Origin: an uncultured Clostridia bacterium
Lineage (GTDB): Bacteria; Bacillota; Clostridia; TANB77; CAG-508
NCBI GenBank assembly: GCA_947589065.1
Contig: CANPZM010000008.1
Span: forward strand, 1 to 48,768
DNA length: 48,768 bases
Direction of reading: 5' to 3'
In this document: in pieces, positions 7,997 to 16,723 of the stretch
How the letters are laid out: each line of letters starts with the position of its first letter
Numbering within the stretch: position 1 is the first letter of the stretch
Translations under genes and position numbers: made by a program
Notes under the pieces: generated by a model
Seen by the model: only the letters and a program-made list of their open reading frames with translations
Told to the model about the DNA's origin: nothing
Databases searched by the model: none

Positions 7997-8714
7997 TTAT
8001 TTAATAAGATTATCTATTTCATGTTGTTGTAAATATCTCCATTTTCCTATTGTAAGTCCATTCAAGTTAATATTCCCAATTTTACTTCTGTGCAAAGCTA
8101 ATACTTTTTTATTTATTGCTTCACACATTCTTCTAACTTCTCTATTTTTTCCTTCATGTATAACTATTTCTAATCGTGTTATATTTTTTTCTTTGTTTTC
8201 CATTATTTTTTTTACTTTAGCAGGACTTGTTTTAAAACCATCATCTAATGTAATTCCATTTCTTAAATTTTCAATTTCTAGTTCTGAAACTTCACCCTTT
8301 AAAGTTACTGTATAAGTTTTAGTTATTTCATTTTTAGGATGCGTTACTTTATATATAAAATCACCATCATTAGTAAGAATTAATGCCCCAGAAGTATACA
8401 TATCTAGCCTTCCCACAGGAACAATTCTTTCTTTTACTTTTATTAAATCAGTAACTTTATCTCGATTAAACTGTTCTTTTATTGTTGTAACATATCCGAT
8501 TGGTTTATTCAATAGAATATAAATTTTATTTTTATTTTTTTTAATTGTTTTTCCGTTCAAAAGTAATAATATCTTTTTGTGGGTCAACTTTAAATCCTAA
8601 CCCAGTTATTGTTTTTCCATTTACTTGAACTTTTCCATCTAGTATATATTGTTCACATTTTCTTCTTGAGTCTACTCCATTATTAGCTAAAAATTTTTGT
8701 AATCTTTCTTCCAC
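7997..8714 (-). CDS. rluB: RluB/RsuA-type pseudouridine synthase, requires +1 frameshift at a CGG codon
   Basis: This enzyme would convert uridine to pseudouridine in rRNA. Translation starts at GTG 8714, four bases after the rluD stop, with a GAGGAA site inside the rluD end. The first 53 codons encode a complete S4 RNA-binding domain (RLQKFLANNGVDSRRKCEQY). Zero frame then reads CGG and hits TAA at 8541-8543. The catalytic domain continues in the +1 frame with GKTIKKNKNKIYILLNKP, the catalytic-loop GRLDMYTSGALILTNDGD and KNREVRRMCE. Dropping one base gives a normal 238-aa enzyme. A TTG at 8587 could start the catalytic part alone but would lack the S4 domain and a ribosome binding site. See the recoding site entry. 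Confidence 0.85.
8552..8555 (-). other. +1 recoding site CGGA in the RluB-type gene
   Basis: Zero frame is ACT TTT GAA CGG AAA AAC AAT TAA. Reading GAA, skipping C at 8555 and continuing GGA AAA ACA ATT restores the synthase frame (E-G-K-T-I-K). The zero-frame stop comes four codons after CGG. Neither a classical CUU-UGA type slip nor re-pairing of tRNA-Glu on AAC is plausible. The same CGG plus one-base pattern occurs in cpaF and tadBC. Confidence 0.7.
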
Positions 8715-8717
8715 ATT

Positions 8718-9626
8718 TTATTCCTCTTCACTTAATTTTTTTAGTATTTCTTTAAAATATTCTGGTAAGTCAGCTGTAAATTCAACTGTTTTATTTGTAG
8801 ATGGATGTTTAAATTTTATCTTATATGCATGAAGCATTTGTCCTTCTACTCCAAATTTATTTTTCCCATTTGAATAAGTATAATCTCCAACTATTGGATA
8901 TCCTATTTCTGCTAAATGAACTCTAATTTGATGAGTTCTTCCAGTTTCTATATTTATTTCTAGTAATGTGTTTTCTTTATACCTTTTTAATACTTTAATA
9001 TGTGTAACAGCATTTTTGCCATTTTTTACTACAGCCATTTTTTTTCTATCTTTTGTGCTTCTTCCTATTGGCATATCTATAGTTGCTTCATTTTCTTTAA
9101 CTACACCTCTTACTAATGCTAAATATGTTTTTTGTGTTAAGTGCTGTTTTATTTGATTGCTTATATTAATATGTGCTTTATCGTTTTTTGCAATTATAAT
9201 TACACCTGATGTATCTTTATCTATTCTATGTACAATTCCAGGTCTTATTTCTCCTCCAATTCCAGAAAGAGAATCTTTGCATTTTGCCATTATTGCATTT
9301 ACAAGTGTTCCACTAGTATTTCCATTTCCTGGATGGACAACCATTCCTTTTTCTTTATTTACTATAACAATATCATTATCTTCATATATTATATTAATAG
9401 GTATTTCTTCAGCTACTATTTTTGATTCTTGTGGTTCTTCAATTTCAATTGTTATAATATCATTTTTATTCACTTTATAAGATGGTTTTTCTATTTTTCC
9501 ATTTACTAATACTTTGTTTTTATCTATTAGTTTTTGAATCATCATTCGTGAAATATCTTTATCTAATTGGCTTAACATTTTATCTAATCTAATTCCACCA
9601 ACTTCTATACAATATTTCTTTATCAT
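8718..9626 (-). CDS. rluD: RluD-family 23S rRNA pseudouridine synthase
   Basis: The 302-aa enzyme has an S4 domain (residues ~13-75: RLDKMLSQLDKDISRMMIQKL) and a catalytic domain with the family motif GIVHRIDKDTSGVIIIAK containing the catalytic aspartate, followed by GRTHQIRVHLAEIG. This matches the RluA/RluC/RluD group (YlyB in Bacillus). The exact target uridines cannot be deduced. It is followed by the RluB-type gene four bases downstream, with the latter's ribosome binding site inside this gene, so the two synthases are translationally coupled. Confidence 0.92.
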   Translation of the reverse strand: MIKKYCIEVGGIRLDKMLSQLDKDISRMMIQKLIDKNKVLVNGKIEKPSYKVNKNDIITIEIEEPQESKIVAEEIPINIIYEDNDIVIVNKEKGMVVHPGNGNTSGTLVNAIMAKCKDSLSGIGGEIRPGIVHRIDKDTSGVIIIAKNDKAHINISNQIKQHLTQKTYLALVRGVVKENEATIDMPIGRSTKDRKKMAVVKNGKNAVTHIKVLKRYKENTLLEINIETGRTHQIRVHLAEIGYPIVGDYTYSNGKNKFGVEGQMLHAYKIKFKHPSTNKTVEFTADLPEYFKEILKKLSEEE

Positions 9627-9643
9627 ATATTTTCCTTTTTATA

Positions 9644-11305
9644 TCAATTTATTTTTTTATATATTACAAATCTATTATCTTTTTGTTTTTCTTCTTCTGT
9701 TTTTGGATATATTTTTTCATAGTTACTGTCTTGATCTAATTTATTATGTATTTTTGAATCACTATATGTAATTACATGTGTAATACCATATTCTTTAAAA
9801 ACTTTCGAATAATCAGCTGCACCTGTAGTTACATTTTGTACGTCCATAAAAATATCTTTTCCATCTTTTGCTTTCCCTGTTGGTGAATTAAATTGTGGTG
9901 TATATAAATCACATCTTGAATCTATTAAAACTGGTATTCCCTCATAAAGTAAATAACTTCCATAATTGTATTCATTAAATAATTTTGTTGTTTCTAAATT
10001 TAAATTATTTTTTATCCATTCAGATGCATAGATTGGATAATTTTCATTTGCATAATATTGTGATTTCATAATTGGTTTTATGTTTTGAATTGTAGTAATA
10101 ATTACTATGGTTCCTAATATAATATATCCATAGAAATTTGTTACGATTTTTATTATATACTCTTCCAATTTTGGCATATATTTTTTAGCTATATCAGCCA
10201 ATAGTTTGGCTAAGATTGGAGTACATATTATTAAAAACATTGATACTTGTCTTCTAGATTTTATGGCTAAATATAAAATTCCTAAATAATATAGTAAGTG
10301 TTTTAAATCTATTTTTATATCAATAAAAGTCAATACAACTATGTAGACTATAAAATATATTAAAAATCCTTTATTAGCTGAAAAATTAATTGGCTTATGT
10401 TCATTAATTACTTGCATTGTATTTCCAGTAATTGTTTTATATAAATATGTATAAGGAGTAGTTAATCCTGTTGGTGTAAATATTCCCATAAAAGCACATA
10501 TTATCATTACTAAGAAAAGTTTTTTTACATTATCATTCCTTGTTATTTTTATTTTATATGGATTTTTCTTTATTTCTTCTCTTTTCTTTTTGTTGTCTTC
10601 TAATTTTATGTATAAATCCATAATTTTATCTTCATATTTTTTGTTATTTATTTTCTTTAATATCCACATCTTTAGTTTTAATAATAAATCAACATTTATT
10701 ATGTCTAAAGAAATAATATATTCTACAATATATGGTACAAATATTACGAAGAAAAATGGCCATACTGCCATATGTAAATTAACAATTAAAAGTGAAAGTA
10801 AAATTAGTCCGATTGCATATCTTTTTTTAGCATTTTCTAAGAATTTTTCAATTAAATACACTGTTAATACCATTAATGAGAAAGTTATTAATTGTGCTCT
10901 TGCTGCTACATATGGTGTCATTAATATGATCGCTATGATGGTAACAACTGCGGATATAGGTGCGTTTTTTGATATTTTATTTGATGTAAAATAAATACAT
11001 ATTCCAAGTACACTGTATAAAACCATTGTGGATAAATATATGCCTAGCCATCCCCCTATTGAATATATTGTATACATGATTAAATCATATAGCCAATGAG
11101 GAAATGTATAAGGCAAATTTTGCCATGAAAATGGATCTTCTCTTAAATTAAAAATTCCATTGTTTGATATATATTCTCCTACTTTTATTGTATAAAATGT
11201 ATCATTTTGCAATTTTTTTGGTGTAAATCCAATACATAATATTATGATAAATATGCATATTATTATGTGGAATTTATATCTTTTTGTTTTATTACTGTTT
11301 TTCAT
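9644..11305 (-). CDS. polytopic membrane protein, GT-C glycosyltransferase-like
   Basis: The 553-aa protein has roughly ten membrane segments (first at residues ~12-28) and a hydrophilic C-terminal domain of about 110 residues. After the first span comes DTFYTIKVGEYI..NGIF...DPFSW, a first-loop acidic motif typical of GT-C-type lipid-linked sugar transferases and related uncharacterised proteins. The C-terminal region has FNEYNYGSYLLYEG and IDSRCDLYT. A charged cytoplasmic loop (KKINNKKYEDK) sits in the middle. The donor and acceptor are unknown. It lies between rluD and an EEP-family hydrolase with short gaps, so it is probably co-transcribed. Confidence 0.55.
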   Translation of the reverse strand: MKNSNKTKRYKFHIIICIFIIILCIGFTPKKLQNDTFYTIKVGEYISNNGIFNLREDPFSWQNLPYTFPHWLYDLIMYTIYSIGGWLGIYLSTMVLYSVLGICIYFTSNKISKNAPISAVVTIIAIILMTPYVAARAQLITFSLMVLTVYLIEKFLENAKKRYAIGLILLSLLIVNLHMAVWPFFFVIFVPYIVEYIISLDIINVDLLLKLKMWILKKINNKKYEDKIMDLYIKLEDNKKKREEIKKNPYKIKITRNDNVKKLFLVMIICAFMGIFTPTGLTTPYTYLYKTITGNTMQVINEHKPINFSANKGFLIYFIVYIVVLTFIDIKIDLKHLLYYLGILYLAIKSRRQVSMFLIICTPILAKLLADIAKKYMPKLEEYIIKIVTNFYGYIILGTIVIITTIQNIKPIMKSQYYANENYPIYASEWIKNNLNLETTKLFNEYNYGSYLLYEGIPVLIDSRCDLYTPQFNSPTGKAKDGKDIFMDVQNVTTGAADYSKVFKEYGITHVITYSDSKIHNKLDQDSNYEKIYPKTEEEKQKDNRFVIYKKIN

Positions 11306-11323
11306 TATTTTATCCTTTTCTTT

Positions 11324-12058
11324 TTAGACCTCTAGTTCAACATAAATTGCTGAATGGTCTGAATATCTTGATTTTATATCTTTATAATCTATTAATTTTA
11401 TATTTTTAGAATAGAAGATTGTATCTATGCAACCTTTAACACTTTTATCAAACCATGTATCTTCTGTATTATTAATTTTATTTAAGTATTGTTTTAGCAT
11501 ATCATATTCTACATAATTTGAGCATTTTTCAAATTTATATTTATGCTTTCCAATCTTCTCAATACCTACATTAAAATCTCCACCAATTATTATTAGTTCA
11601 CTTTCATCGATTTTCTCAATAATGTTAATTAATTCTTCAGTAGCTAATTTTCTTTCTTCGAAATTTGTTGGGAAATGAACTGAAAATAGATTTAATTTAG
11701 TAGTTCCAAAAGATATTTTATTGCACAAAATTCCTCTTTGTTCATTATTTGGATTTATTAATGGCATTAAATAATTGGCAGAATATTCTATTGGAAATCG
11801 TGATAAAATTCCATCTCCATAATAGCCATTTTTGTATTTTATATTTATTCCCATAGATCTATAAGGTAATTCTACAAATTGTGAAAATTTATATATTTGA
11901 TTTTCGCTATATACTCTTTGAGTGTACATATCAATTTCTTGTAAAAATATAATGTCTGGTTTATATTTTTTTAAAGCTTTAGCTTGTCTTTCAACATCAA
12001 TAATGCCGTCTAGTCCCTCACCATGACACATGTTAAATGTTATTGCCTTTAAAATCAT
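11324..12058 (-). CDS. endonuclease/exonuclease/phosphatase (EEP) family hydrolase
   Basis: The 244-aa protein has the EEP motif series: FNMCHGEG near residue 9, LQEID near 40, FSVHFPTN near 125, GGDFNVG near 160 and the terminal SDHSAIYVEL. These provide the metal- and phosphate-binding residues (N, E, H, D, N, D, H). It has no signal peptide, so it probably acts in the cytoplasm on a nucleic acid or phosphodiester. The substrate cannot be assigned. A GAGGTGG site precedes the start. Confidence 0.8.
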   Translation of the reverse strand: MILKAITFNMCHGEGLDGIIDVERQAKALKKYKPDIIFLQEIDMYTQRVYSENQIYKFSQFVELPYRSMGINIKYKNGYYGDGILSRFPIEYSANYLMPLINPNNEQRGILCNKISFGTTKLNLFSVHFPTNFEERKLATEELINIIEKIDESELIIIGGDFNVGIEKIGKHKYKFEKCSNYVEYDMLKQYLNKINNTEDTWFDKSVKGCIDTIFYSKNIKLIDYKDIKSRYSDHSAIYVELEV

Positions 12059-12142
12059 AAAACCACCTCTTTTTATGCAGTTATTATATCAAAACTTACT
12101 TTGTTATTCAATAATTATGGTTGATTTTTTAAAACATTATCC

Positions 12143-12171
12143 TTGTATTTTACATAATATCGTTGTATAAT
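12143..12171 (+). promoter_or_regulatory. promoter of purB
   Basis: TTGTAT at 12143-12148 and TATAAT at 12166-12171, spacer 17 bp, followed by a ~45-nt leader to the GGGAGG site of purB. Confidence 0.65.
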
Positions 12172-12220
12172 TATCACATTCTAGCATAGCTGGAAAATAT
12201 TATTTATATGGGAGGTTCAA

Positions 12221-13672
12221 ATGATGGCTAAAAAAGTAACTGATGTTTATCAATCTCCTTTGATAGGACGGTACTGTAGTGATGGCATGAAAAAGCTTTT
12301 TTCCGATGATGTGAAATTTTCAAATTGGAGAAAGCTTTGGACTGTTCTCGCAAAGGCAGAAAAAGATGCAGGTCTTGAAATTACTGACCGGCAAATTAAC
12401 GAATTAAATGAGCATATTTCTGATATCAATTATGATATTGCAGATGCTCGTGAAAAAATCGTTAGACATGACGTAATGGCTCATGTATATGCCTATGGAG
12501 TTCAATGTACAAATGCTGCTGGGATTATTCACCTTGGTGCAACTTCTTGTTTTGTAACTGATAACACTGATATACTAAAACTTAATGAGGGAATCAACAT
12601 AATAAAATCTGAAATTGTTGGAGTAATCAAACTTTTATCAGATTTTTCACTTAAGTGGAAAGATACTCCTACACTTGGTTTTACTCATTATCAACCGGCA
12701 GCACTTACTACTGTTGGGAAACGTGCATCTCTTTGGCTTTACAATTTCATGGAATCGCTTTCTGATTTAGAATATGTACAGTCAACTTTAAAGATGCTCG
12801 GATGCCGTGGTGCAACTGGTTCGCAGGATACTTTCATGGAACTATTTGACGGAAATGAGGAAAAAGCAAATGAAATTGATTCTTATATTGCCAAAAGTTT
12901 TGGCTTTGAATCAGTTTATCCTGTTTCTGGTCAGACATATCCACGTATTGTTGATTCTCGCGTACTGAATTGTCTTTCCACCGTTTTGATTGCAGCTTAT
13001 AAAATGGCAAATGATATAAGATTACTGCAACATGACGGCGAAATGGCTGAACCATTTGTAAAAAGTCAAATTGGTTCTTCTGCAATGGCATACAAACGTA
13101 ACCCAATGTTATGTGAGCGTGTTTGTAGTTTGGCACGTTACGGTCAAAATGAAATTTCAAATGCAATCGAAACTGCAAATGTCCAATGGTTAGAAAGAAC
13201 ATTGGATGACTCTGCAAACAGACGTCTTTCTCTTCCGGAAACATTTCTTTCTACAGATGCTGTACTTCTTTTATGTGCAAAAATTGTAGATGGTCTTACT
13301 GTTTTTGATAAGGTCATTGAAAAGCATTTAAAAGAAGAGCTTCCGTTTATGATAACAGAACGTATCATTATGAAAGGTGTTAAGGCTGGAGGAAACCGTC
13401 AAGATTTGCACGAAAGAATTCGGGTACATTCACAGGCGGCAAAAGAAAGAATCGTTCGCTATGGTGAAAGTAATGATTTGGTTTCAAGGATTGCAAATGA
13501 TCCAACATTTAAGATGAGTGTATTGGATATTGATGAGCTTATGGATCCTACAACACTTGTGGGTCTTTGCCCTCAGCAGGTTGAAAGCTATATTGAAAAA
13601 TGCGTGAAACCTGTTCTAAAGAAATATTCAAACTACTTGTCCAGTATCAATACAAACGCAGTAACTGTATAA
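12221..13672 (+). CDS. purB: adenylosuccinate lyase, foreign-looking composition
   Basis: PurB catalyses two fumarate-releasing steps of purine synthesis (SAICAR to AICAR, adenylosuccinate to AMP). The 483-aa protein has the superfamily signature GSSAMAYKRNP (near residue 287) with the catalytic serine, TSCFVTDNTD near 110, and LGFTHYQPAALTT near 153. Two adjacent ATGs (12221, 12224) follow GGGAGG; either may be used. Composition differs from its neighbours: many CGT, several GC-ending codons, and three in-frame CGG codons (GRYCSDG, ITDRQIN, ERIRVHS), a codon I did not find as an ordinary codon in native-looking genes. It is a single-gene unit with its own promoter and terminator, and was probably acquired by transfer. 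Confidence 0.95.
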   Translation: MMAKKVTDVYQSPLIGRYCSDGMKKLFSDDVKFSNWRKLWTVLAKAEKDAGLEITDRQINELNEHISDINYDIADAREKIVRHDVMAHVYAYGVQCTNAAGIIHLGATSCFVTDNTDILKLNEGINIIKSEIVGVIKLLSDFSLKWKDTPTLGFTHYQPAALTTVGKRASLWLYNFMESLSDLEYVQSTLKMLGCRGATGSQDTFMELFDGNEEKANEIDSYIAKSFGFESVYPVSGQTYPRIVDSRVLNCLSTVLIAAYKMANDIRLLQHDGEMAEPFVKSQIGSSAMAYKRNPMLCERVCSLARYGQNEISNAIETANVQWLERTLDDSANRRLSLPETFLSTDAVLLLCAKIVDGLTVFDKVIEKHLKEELPFMITERIIMKGVKAGGNRQDLHERIRVHSQAAKERIVRYGESNDLVSRIANDPTFKMSVLDIDELMDPTTLVGLCPQQVESYIEKCVKPVLKKYSNYLSSINTNAVTV

Positions 13673-13703
13673 AATATTAGCCACAATGTTTTGAATCAAA
13701 AAA

Positions 13704-13747
13704 AGAAATGCGGTAATTCGACTTTTTGAATTACCGCATTTCTCTTT
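13704..13747. terminator. bidirectional terminator between purB and ssb
   Basis: A 16-bp perfect stem, AGAAATGCGGTAATTC and its complement, surrounds an 8-base loop. It is flanked by A-rich and T-rich tracts and serves convergent purB and ssb. Confidence 0.9.
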
Positions 13748-13757
13748 TATAAATATT

Positions 13758-14435
13758 TTATACTACATCTTCTTCTGGCTTTTCTTCTTTTTCTACAATT
13801 TCCATACTTGCAATAGAAACTTCATAAGCTACTCTTGTTTCAGATTCACCATTTTCAAATTTTTTCTCATATTGTCTACTTTGAACTCTACCTACAATTT
13901 TAACTTCTGTTCCTACTTCAATGTTTTGGCAAAATCTAGCGTTTCTTCCCCAAGCCACACAAGGTATATAATCACTTTTATTATAAGCTCTATTAACTGC
14001 TAGTAATATATCTGCAATTTCTCTTCCAAATGGTGTTTGCCTATAAATAGGTTTTTTGCAAATATATCCAGATAATATTACTAAATTAGTTAATTCTTCT
14101 TCATTTTTTTCTTCTTCATTGCTTTCATTTTCTTCTACTTCAACAATATCTTTTGCAAATACTGTTAAAATAAGTTTATTTTTTTCATTTTGATAGCTGT
14201 TGTAAGATCTAAATTGACCTTCAACTTTTAGTGTTTTTCCAATTTCTAAATCTAAATTTGTTAATAATCTTTCAGAAACAGTTATTGGAATAACATCTAC
14301 AACTTTACTTAATCTAGGCACTTCTAGGTTAAATATGTAAAATTTTTCTCCATATATTTCATGACTATATGTTTTATCACTTGTAACTTTTCCAACTAAT
14401 ACTAGATGGTTATTTTCTAATAAATTTGTAACCAC
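13758..14435 (-). CDS. ssb: single-stranded DNA-binding protein with two OB folds
   Basis: The 225-aa protein has two OB-type halves joined by an acidic linker (residues ~103-115, EENESNEEEKNEEE). The second half is canonical Ssb-like: LSGYICKKPIYRQTPFGREI, then LAVNRAYNKSDYIPCVAWG and GTEVKIVGRVQSRQY. The N-terminal half is more divergent (LVLVGKVTSDKTYSHEIYGE). Two-OB single-chain Ssb-like proteins occur in Clostridia. It ends in an acidic tail (EKEEKPEEDVV) rather than the usual DDDIPF tip. The start is GTG after AAGGAGG. Confidence 0.8.
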   Translation of the reverse strand: MVTNLLENNHLVLVGKVTSDKTYSHEIYGEKFYIFNLEVPRLSKVVDVIPITVSERLLTNLDLEIGKTLKVEGQFRSYNSYQNEKNKLILTVFAKDIVEVEENESNEEEKNEEELTNLVILSGYICKKPIYRQTPFGREIADILLAVNRAYNKSDYIPCVAWGRNARFCQNIEVGTEVKIVGRVQSRQYEKKFENGESETRVAYEVSIASMEIVEKEEKPEEDVV

Positions 14436-14552
14436 TACTTTTTCCTCCTTAATTTATCTAAAGTGTCTTATATAAGCTATTTGTACTATTTTTAATTCTT
14501 TAGAAACAAATACATTATAACATATTTTTCCTTTCTTGTCTACATAAAAAGT

Positions 14553-15017
14553 TTATATTTTTAGCAATATTTCTAAAATTTTCATAGAAATTTCATTATA
14601 AATCTGCATTTTGCCATAATTATTATCTAACTTTATCTCTTGACACTCCACTTTTTTACCAACTAAATTTTCTATTTCTCTTTGTATTTCTAAAATAATT
14701 TCTTCGTTTTCATTACTTACTATAGTTATTGTTGACTTTGAATTAAATCCAAAGGTTATAACTGAAGCTTTTATATCATCTAATAATTTTAAATTTTCTT
14801 TAAAATCTGTATTAAGAATTAAAAACTTTGTATTTTTAACAATTTCTTTTATCTCTTCAATTTTGTTCATTTCTTCTGATATTATAAGAATATCAAATTT
14901 TATATTTTTAAAATTATTAGCAACATCTTCATTTATAATTATTAAATTTTTATCTAGTAGTTTATTTTCTTTTTCAATTATATTATTTGAATTTAAAATT
15001 ATTCCAATTACAGACAT
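14553..15017 (-). CDS. hypothetical protein
   Basis: This 154-aa soluble protein matches no family I can name. It is rich in Asn, Ile, Lys and Glu and has alternating strands and helices (SVIGIILNSNN, FDILIISEEMNKIEE, KFLILNTDFKENLKLL, ASVITFGFNSKSTITIVS), suggesting an alpha/beta Rossmann-like fold. The TFGFNSKSTIT segment is faintly like Mur-ligase C-terminal regions, but no P-loop is present. It has a ribosome binding site (AAGAGG) and is transcribed divergently from the cysteine-rich protein. Confidence 0.5.
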   Translation of the reverse strand: MSVIGIILNSNNIIEKENKLLDKNLIIINEDVANNFKNIKFDILIISEEMNKIEEIKEIVKNTKFLILNTDFKENLKLLDDIKASVITFGFNSKSTITIVSNENEEIILEIQREIENLVGKKVECQEIKLDNNYGKMQIYNEISMKILEILLKI

Positions 15018-15123
15018 TTTTACCTCTTTATCTTAATTAAAATATATGCTCTCTTTTCACATTTTTTCCTAATTTCCATAATATATACTAAGCGAAAGCA
15101 AAAATATGAAAAGGATGATAGTA

Positions 15124-15558
15124 ATGGAAAAAGAAAAAAATGAATGTCCAGTTGTAAAAGTTGATGGATTTATTGAAAAGGGAAAACAATTTGATATGGA
15201 AATTATCGTACCAGAAGATGATAGAAATGTTATTTATGGTATATTAAAAAATAAACATGGAGATCCAATTTGTGATGCGGTTATAAAATTAATTGAAATC
15301 GTTCATGAATACGGAAAAGAAGAAAGACGTCCAGTTTCACATACTTTTTCAGATAAGAATGGTGAATTTGTTTTTGGTCCACTTTGTCCAGATAGATTTT
15401 ATGAAATTCAAATTTGGTCAGATAAAGTAAAACATGTTAAAGTTTGTGAAGAGTGCCCTTATGAGAAAAAGAATTGTTTGAAGGGAACAAAATTAGAACC
15501 TTGTTCTGATAAAAAATATCCTTGCGAATTAGAATTACCTTGTGATTGCAATAAATAA
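15124..15558 (+). CDS. carboxypeptidase-regulatory-like (Cna/SpaA-type fold) protein with cysteine-rich C-terminus
   Basis: The chosen start at 15124 has AAAGGATG eight bases upstream; the ATG at 15106 has no such site. The 144-aa protein has a beta-sandwich segment, NVIYGILKNKHGDPICDAVI followed by SHTFSDKNGEFVFGPLCPDRFYEIQI, typical of carboxypeptidase regulatory-like domains. The C-terminal 40 residues hold many cysteines (VCEECPYEKKNC, EPCSDKKYPCELELPCDC). It has no signal peptide. Similar small Cys-rich proteins are sometimes spore or surface components in Clostridia, which is inference. A strong terminator follows after ~110 bp. Confidence 0.65.
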   Translation: MEKEKNECPVVKVDGFIEKGKQFDMEIIVPEDDRNVIYGILKNKHGDPICDAVIKLIEIVHEYGKEERRPVSHTFSDKNGEFVFGPLCPDRFYEIQIWSDKVKHVKVCEECPYEKKNCLKGTKLEPCSDKKYPCELELPCDCNK

Positions 15559-15667
15559 GCTTATTCTTTAAAATTAATATGGTGTAATGAAAACTAGCAT
15601 AGTTATTAATTTTACTATGTATTGATAAAAAATAATTTTTCAAATATGTAATGAGAAAATAAATTCA

Positions 15668-15717
15668 CGGAAAGCCATGTAGGAAATAAAAAAATATTCT
15701 GGCTTTCCGATTTTTTT
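15668..15717 (+). terminator. terminator of the Cys-rich protein gene
   Basis: CGGAAAGCCA ... TGGCTTTCCG is a 10-bp perfect stem, followed by a seven-T run. The T run overlaps the 3' end of the small gene on the opposite strand. Confidence 0.8.
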
Positions 15718-15859
15718 ATAGCATACCAACTTTTCTAGCAAACTGCTTTCCCTTTTTTATCATTTTATTTTTTGTATTTTTATTCATATCTTTATATAGC
15801 ATCATGGCTGCAGCAGTGGCCATTGAGCCAATCATAGCTCCTTTAATAAATTTCATCAT
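15716..15859 (-). CDS. small membrane-associated protein, 47 aa
   Basis: A GGAGGAAG site precedes an ATG-ATG start at 15859. The product reads MMKFIKGAMIGSMATAAAMM, then LYKDMNKNTKNKMIKKGKQF and ends RKVGML. It has a short alanine/methionine-rich hydrophobic helix (residues ~8-22) and a basic amphipathic tail. Small proteins of this shape (YtxH/DUF3918-like) are common in Clostridia; their function is unknown. The strong ribosome binding site and sensible composition argue for a real gene. It sits 10 bp after the TauE/SafE pair, probably in the same transcript. Confidence 0.65.
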   Translation of the reverse strand: MMKFIKGAMIGSMATAAAMMLYKDMNKNTKNKMIKKGKQFARKVGML

Positions 15860-15869
15860 TTTCTTCCTC

Positions 15870-16265
15870 CTATTTGTTTTTTATATCTTTATTATTTGTC
15901 TTTTTATTTTTTGTATACGAAGTATAAATTTCATATATTTGAAAAAAAGATATTATAAGCAAGAAAATTCCAAAAATTTTTTTTAATATCGTTGTTTCCA
16001 ATCTTGTAGCTATAATACTTCCAATTACAGCTCCAAGGCAACCGTATATTATAATTGATTTTGATAGTTTCCAATTTATTTTTTTATTTCGTATATTCAT
16101 AATGATTGCTGTTATAGATGTTGGGATAAAAAAAATTAAATTCGTAGCTTGTGATACGTGTTGTTCTATTCCCATAAAAAGGGTTAATAGAAGAATTAAT
16201 ATTGTTCCTCCTCCCATACCTAGTGCACTTACTATTCCTGAAATAAATCCAAATATAATTTCCAT
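15870..16265 (-). CDS. half-size TauE/SafE family membrane protein (second of a pair)
   Basis: The 131-aa protein has about four membrane segments. It contains the family repeat motif GIVSALGMGGGTILILLL and QATNLIFFIPTSITAI, which normally appears once in each half of a ~250-aa TauE/SafE anion permease. It begins immediately after the stop of its partner (TAA-ATG), so the two are coupled. It ends with a charged Lys/Asn tail. The likely role is export or uptake of a small organic or sulfur anion by a heterodimer (inference). Confidence 0.75.
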   Translation of the reverse strand: MEIIFGFISGIVSALGMGGGTILILLLTLFMGIEQHVSQATNLIFFIPTSITAIIMNIRNKKINWKLSKSIIIYGCLGAVIGSIIATRLETTILKKIFGIFLLIISFFQIYEIYTSYTKNKKTNNKDIKNK

Positions 16266-16607
16266 TTATATCACCATTCTTATAGATACATATATTAGAA
16301 AAATAACAAATAATATGTTTAAAATTTGATTATTTAATTTTTTTAATAAGATTGAACCTATAATTCCTCCAACTATTCCACCAATTGCACTTTTTATTCC
16401 AATATTCCAATCAATATATTGGTTTTTGAAATAAGCTATAAAACTTACAATTACTAATGGCAATATGCAAAAAATGGATGTTGCTCTTGCTTCTTTTTCA
16501 TCTATTTTATCAATCATTGAAAATGCTGGAACCAATATCATTCCTCCTCCTGCTCCAAATAGTCCACATATAATTCCAGCTAAAAATCCTATTATTTTAT
16601 TTTTCAT
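16266..16607 (-). CDS. half-size TauE/SafE family membrane protein (first of a pair)
   Basis: The start at 16607 (MKNKIIGFLAG) is preferred. An upstream ATG at 16643 would add MHIFSKKRKNIN, and its 5' flank lies in a repeat fragment. Neither start has a strong Shine-Dalgarno sequence. The 113-aa protein carries FLAGIICGLFGAGGGMILVP and ATSIFCILPLVIVSFI, the N-terminal repeat motif of TauE/SafE, and about four membrane segments. It directly precedes the complementary half, giving a split version of a normally single-chain permease. Confidence 0.7.
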   Translation of the reverse strand: MKNKIIGFLAGIICGLFGAGGGMILVPAFSMIDKIDEKEARATSIFCILPLVIVSFIAYFKNQYIDWNIGIKSAIGGIVGGIIGSILLKKLNNQILNILFVIFLIYVSIRMVI

Positions 16608-16647
16608 ATTAATATTTTTTCTTTTTTTTGAAAAAATATGCATAAAG

Positions 16648-16690
16648 CAATTTTTCTGTGGAATGTATTATTTTTTATATAATAGAAAAG
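16648..16690 (-). repeat. fragment of the dispersed intergenic repeat
   Basis: CAATTTTTCTGTGGAATG is identical to an internal stretch of repeat copies A and B and is followed by a degenerate TATATAATAGAAAAG end. It lies between rarA and the TauE/SafE genes. Confidence 0.6.
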
Positions 16691-16717
16691 CAGTATAAGT
16701 TTATACTTATACATGCT
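16691..16717. terminator. hairpin upstream of the TauE/SafE pair, downstream of rarA
   Basis: GTATAAGT-TTAT-ACTTATAC extended by AAGC/GCTT gives a 12-bp imperfect stem just after the rarA stop. The minus-strand product is followed by TTTTCT, a weak terminator tail. Confidence 0.55.
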
Positions 16718-16723
16718 TATTTA

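Noticed and set aside
7997..8587. Separate short RluB-type gene starting at TTG 8587
   Set aside because: It would lack the S4 domain, which is present in the other frame directly upstream with a good start and ribosome binding site.
12834..13244. 136-aa minus-strand ORF opposite purB
   Set aside because: Antisense shadow of a well-conserved gene, without a ribosome binding site or protein-like sequence.
15106..15123. Earlier ATG start of the Cys-rich protein
   Set aside because: No Shine-Dalgarno upstream, while ATG 15124 has AAAGGATG at good spacing.
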